Source: Phyto melanocephala
Taxonomy: Eukaryota > Arthropoda > Insecta > Diptera > Rhinophoridae
Assembly: GCA_941918925.1 (NCBI GenBank)
Contig: OW799236.1
Location: 66,798,685-66,862,684 of the forward strand
DNA length: 64,000 nucleotides
Direction of reading: 5' to 3'
Numbering within the stretch: the first letter of the stretch is position 1; each line of letters starts with the position of its first letter. The position numbers and the translations under genes are program-made. Below are positions 59,471 through 64,000 of this stretch, piece by piece. A model generated the notes under the pieces. It was not told the origin of the DNA and did no database searches. It worked only from the letters and a program-made list of their open reading frames with translations.

Positions 59471-62400
59471 TTAAGAAACTTTTCTCGTTCTTAATAACAC
59501 GTTTAATACAAATAGGGCTACAATGCCATTATGTCAGAATTATTGCCTGCAGCATTAAAGATTTAGTAAATAATACGGTAGAAAATTATAGCGAAAATCA
59601 ATCTTTTCCTAAAATATATGCTGTGGGCTTCGAAAATTTGAATAATGTCGAAAATGTTATGTTATGAAATATCACATACCGGTAATATAAAAATCATAAA
59701 ATTTAAGTCTGCAACGATTAAATATAATGATCTTTAGTTGAATAAACAAACTGGTTTTAAAAATTAGTATAAAAAAAGAAGTTTTTTCTTTTCTTGTACA
59801 TGTTTTAGAAACCTTTGAAAAGAGTTGTTTATTTAATGTAAGTTTTTTATCTCAATTAAATTTTTCATTATCTATTTTTTTTCCATTATTTGTACTTATT
59901 TTATTAAAGAAAAGACTTAATAAATAAATAAACTTAGTAATTTGTATGCCAATTTCTAATTTAAGTCCTTAAACGGATATTTGAAATCATACGTATTTAG
60001 ACGTTATAGGGTTAAATTTTTTACTTTATATTGTTTTTTTTTTTTTTGGTTTCTCTGGTTTATTTGTTATATTGGTCGGTTTGCAAATGGTTTAATAATA
60101 CATCTTGACCAAAATACATGTGCATATATATATATGTAAGTCAACAAAAAAAAAATAATAAAAGCTGGATTACAATAATCAAAATATACACAGACATGCC
60201 CACATACAACAGTATTCATATAAACACTTAAATACATACTGCACAAACATACCTACAGCCATATGTATGTATGTTTATGCAATTATATGGGGAACAATGT
60301 AAAGAATGCACTTAAAATATAAAAAAAACTAATTTTGACAAATATTACGAGCACACAACAGACACAGTCGTACAACGAAAATAAAAACAGAAACGCAACC
60401 AGTCAAGTACAGACGCGTACTTATGTGCTTGTGTTTGTGAACAAAATTTATGTTTATTTGGAGTTATGAAAGTTTGCAAACATGAGTTTTTAAGACAAAT
60501 TTGTTTTGCTTGGATTAAAGTCAGTAAACAAATTATTTTGGACTTTAAATGTATGGGTTGGCTTTTATATATGTACATACATACATAGATTATAGTAAAA
60601 ATTGTATCTCAGATGCATAACTCATACTTCTTTGGAAATGTTAAAGATGTCATCTTCTGTAACACGATTATATATGGTAAATACCAAAACCTTTCAAATT
60701 GTCTACAGAAGCTGCCACTTTCTCCTGTTTTTCGGAATACATTTTTGATACAAAAAAAAAAAAAAAAAACTAAAAGACAACAATGGCTGCTACTGTTTGG
60801 TGTAGACCAAAAGTTATAAATTTTTTAACTTGTTTTTTTATTTTTCTTAGTGCTAGTGTTGGTGGAAGCAATAAATTATTTTAAAATGTTAAACTGAGTA
60901 TAAAAACTACAGTTTATGGTTTAGCTACACATACTCACACTTTTAAGACAGCTTGCGAGCACTTCTTCACACACACTCTGACAGCTATTGAAAGTTAAAT
61001 TTTGTATACCAGTGGCTAAATAGTCACTATTTCTTATCGTCCAAATGATGACCAGTCCTTATTTTAAAATATTGTTAAACAATTTATATTTCTATCATAT
61101 TTTAATCCGAACAATTAAATTCATGTGATATGATAGAATGGATATGAAAATTACTAAAAGGTCAATGCACTTGTTATTTATAATTTCAATAAATTTTTAA
61201 TGTGATAGCAAACCCTATTTTTATACCCAATTAAACAAAGCCTGGCAGTCAAACCTGTAACCAAATAGCGACATACGAACTCGGAAGTAAATTTACTTGA
61301 ACGATCGAGGTTGCTAAGATAGATCAAGATTCTGATGGGAATCCAAAAATTACGGTCGTGTTCGTATGTTATAATTTGATCGTGGTTTGTAAATAAAGAA
61401 GAAAAAGTAAAAGTTTAAGAGATCATACAAAAATTAAAGAATCGAAGAAACATTTAGACTTAATAAATTTGGAAAATAGGTCTATACCACAGAGTTAATT
61501 AGGGGCAGTTGATGTTGACGTCTGCGTTGCTTATTTAGCCTTTTTTAAGTATGGTTCCGGCACGTGTTTAAAAAATGTTGGTTTATCTTAACTGTGTATT
61601 TATTATTTGGATTTACTGGGATTTGGTTATAAAGTGACATTTAATAGAAGTCGTAGGCACCAAAAATTGCAAAGAGTTGACAAGTAATCAAAAATTTAAA
61701 GAATGGGTAATACTATGTTCACACAGGCGCCTTAATTGTCAATTTATAATATTATCGCAATTAAAGGCCTTATTGAGCTCAATTTATCATACTAAAAATT
61801 ATTTTTAAATTGTTTCACTTATTGTCTAAAACTCGAAATACAACTCTTGAGAATTATGTTTAGTTAGAAGAAAATTCTATAGGTGGCATTTCAAATGTCA
61901 AACAAATAAATATACAAAAAATAAAAATTAAGAAAATGAAAAATTTTTGAAGAAAATTTTAAAAAAATGTTTGAATAAATTCAAATACATATAAGTATAT
62001 ATATGAATAAATATAATTGTAAATATACATATTTTATCAACAGGAAAAACACTGAAGAGAAGGCATTATTTAATTTTTATAAATACATCGTATTTTACAG
62101 CTATCAAATGCTAATGGAGTAAGATAAATTGAGTATGTCTGAACACTTATTTTAATTGCTCAATCAATACTAAATTGAAACAATTAAAAATATCTTCTCT
62201 GAACAGGGTATAAGCGAATACAGAAATCCATAAAAGGCGCACAGAAAATGCAAAATAATAAGTTTTGTATACTGAACGCTGACACTAAAAAAAAAATAAA
62301 ACATACTAATGCAGTTGGATGCAATGCTGGTATAAATCCTTTTCCTTTAAAACTAATAGATGAAAACTCAGCAACAAGAGTCATAATGTATCATGTATTT

Positions 62401-63775
62401 AGCAGTACAAAGATCAATTTCTACAATAAATCATTTGTAAGTCTGCAAAAATCGATTTCATTGTCTTTCATTAAAACTGCATAAGTACTCTAAATATTAC
62501 ATCAGCTATAAATATTAACTCAGAAAGTAAAATTCATAATAATTTTTCAAGTTCTTGTATTTTTGTTTACCGGGTAACTCGCTTACCTGTACAGGCGCAT
62601 TTGAAACTTTGGCTAAATATGAACTGAATATTTTATATTTGACTGAAAGTCAGTATTAAATTGAAGTTATATTTTTTACAATCTCTCATCTGATTTTTCG
62701 TTTTAAAATAAATTTAAAGAATAGTTTTTTAATAAACTACAAACACTTGCTGTTACAATTTCCTGAGTAAATGTAAAAAACTTTACATACTTTTAACTAA
62801 AAGCTGATGTTTTATAATAAAATCTTTTTTGAAATGGTTAGCCTATTTTAAGCCCTATTAAGTCCTTCTGGAATTTAGCCTTTTCTGGTTATTTAAATTT
62901 GCACTTTTTCTGATGTCAACACAGGACTGCATTCACTATTTTATATATTTTTGCTATTATTTTAAAACTGTTACTATTTAATTACAGCAACAAAATTTAA
63001 AACTTAAATCTTCTTAGCGGGCATCCCAGAAGCCTGAGCTTGATGTACGGTAGAGCGAACCACATCACAAGTTATTTCTTATACTTATAGTCGGACGTTC
63101 ACTTCAAATATCTTATTATAGTTTTTACCCACTAGATCTCAGTCCCAACTACCCTTATATTCAATAGTTAAAACTTGAAAAAAAAAATAATTTTTTTCTA
63201 AATAGATATTGCGCTAAGTGTGATTAATATATTTATTGCCGAACGTAGCGTTCGTCGTTTTAAAGTTTTGTTGTGGTCAGTTACCCTATAGAGCATTGAA
63301 CATAAATTATCTAAAGACACAAACTTTACTTTAATAGGCGACTGAAAATACCAAAGATATTTAAAAAGTAAAATGTATAAAGTGGACCCACAAATGAAGA
63401 GTATTCCAAAATAAAATGTTTCTCAGAGGATCGGACTGCTGCGATCACAGAATTGTTGTTTCTGAAAAATGTCTCCAAAGCAAGGGTGCTCTGTGTTTAA
63501 TGTTTTAAAGTTGCAAACTTCAGTGCTACATTATATTTGTACACATAAAGAGCTGAAACGTTTTTTAGCGAAACGTGATAAATTTTCCGTTCATTCCGTT
63601 ATGATATATGTAGTTCCTTTCTGCATACAAATTGTTTGAGGGGCATAAGCATCTCCATTAATTTAGCTGGTTGCTCGTATGTGCTGTTATTTTTAAAGTT
63701 AAGAAGTGTGTTGCATATGGACAAAAAATAAGACATGTATGTATTGGCTCTGTCAGTACTGAGTGCTCTGGTGTT

Positions 63776-63850
63776 ATTGTTGTTGCTGTTGCTGTTGTAG
63801 TATGGTAATGGACACTCATGTCATTTTCTGCTGTTGTTGTTGTAGTTTGT
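63776..63850. repeat. Interrupted (TTG/CTG)n trinucleotide repeat
   Basis: The runs gttattgttgttgctgttgc and ctgttgttgttgtagtttgt are separated by about 30 bp. In reverse this is CAA/CAG-like. No gene frame uses it convincingly here. Confidence 0.7.
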
Positions 63851-64000
63851 TGTTTACACACACAACTGCTAACATTTCCAATGTTGTGGTTATAAAATAT
63901 TTTCTTATTTTCATAACCTTACTTTCACAAAATGAAATTATTATTATTCTCACTGTATTTGCTTTAGAACGAAAAGTATTTAGGATTATTCCTTTGTGTA

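Larger units (their letters stand above)
53575..64000 (-). other. Upstream intron (or 5' region) of the LRR gene, at least 10.4 kb
   Basis: An acceptor at 53575-53576 shows that another exon must precede it, yet no LRR-like coding stretch with splice sites is visible to the end of the window. Repeats and relics inside are listed separately. The stretches 55490-57060, 59750-61200 and 61400-64000 are AT-rich and hold no feature I can support, apart from short microsatellites. Confidence 0.65.

Noticed and set aside
62184..62484. Overlapping 66- and 78-codon frames on both strands
   Set aside because: No splice sites in a useful phase, no similarity to LRRs or known domains.

Overview
The window looks like AT-rich nuclear DNA of a fly, probably a higher dipteran of the calyptrate (blow fly or house fly) type. 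The grounds are low gene density, long introns with standard GT-AG borders, and several families of dispersed repeats with the pyrimidine-rich 'gtctgtccgtctgtccgtc' tract and 'ttcggcacggccgaatatag' tails that I associate with flies. Placement below Diptera is inference. I see no prokaryotic gene organisation, rRNA gene, CRISPR array or intact tRNA.

Only one host gene is well supported. It lies on the minus strand and fills the right half of the window. Four spliced coding exons (53574-53428, 51095-50930, 48284-48153, 38648-38038) join in frame and encode about 351 C-terminal residues of a leucine-rich-repeat transmembrane protein: a last LRR, a cysteine-bearing LRR C-terminal cap, a single membrane helix, and a cytoplasmic tail of about 220 residues rich in Pro, Ala and Gln. 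The introns are about 2.3, 2.6 and 9.5 kb. The upstream exons (signal peptide and most LRRs) are not recognisable up to 64000, so at least 10.4 kb of a further intron is present. A second possible host locus at 28940-29101 (+) has a TATA box, initiator-like motifs and a short signal-peptide-like reading frame, but no convincing downstream exons.

The left part (1-38037) lies 3' of the LRR gene and is mostly unique AT-rich sequence studded with mobile-element debris. The clearest element is a 2.3-kb transposon at 17513-19836 with terminal inverted repeats of about 520 bp, carrying a frameshifted gene of a widespread arthropod protein family marked by S(D/E)EQGERFHE. Other relics are non-LTR reverse transcriptase pieces (8.4 kb, 41.7 kb, possibly 57.1 kb), a Tc1-type transposase relic (22.4-23.1 kb, minus), a mariner relic (46.1 kb) and three dead copies of one Tc1/mariner-superfamily transposase (35.2 kb +, 52.0 kb +, 58.4 kb -). 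An internally deleted, MITE-like element with TA duplications (43308-43873) keeps what looks like both protein ends of that same family.

Dispersed repeats dominate the rest: a 'gtctgtccgtctg' family with at least nine pieces, including two nearly identical copies in inverted orientation inside the 9.5-kb intron; a 'cccgccacc' family; a family carrying about 120-bp tandem units with a GC-rich dyad (three copies); another family with 117-119-bp units; and small palindromic MITEs nested inside other repeats. The main biological themes are therefore a long-intron receptor-like gene and a layered record of transposon insertion.
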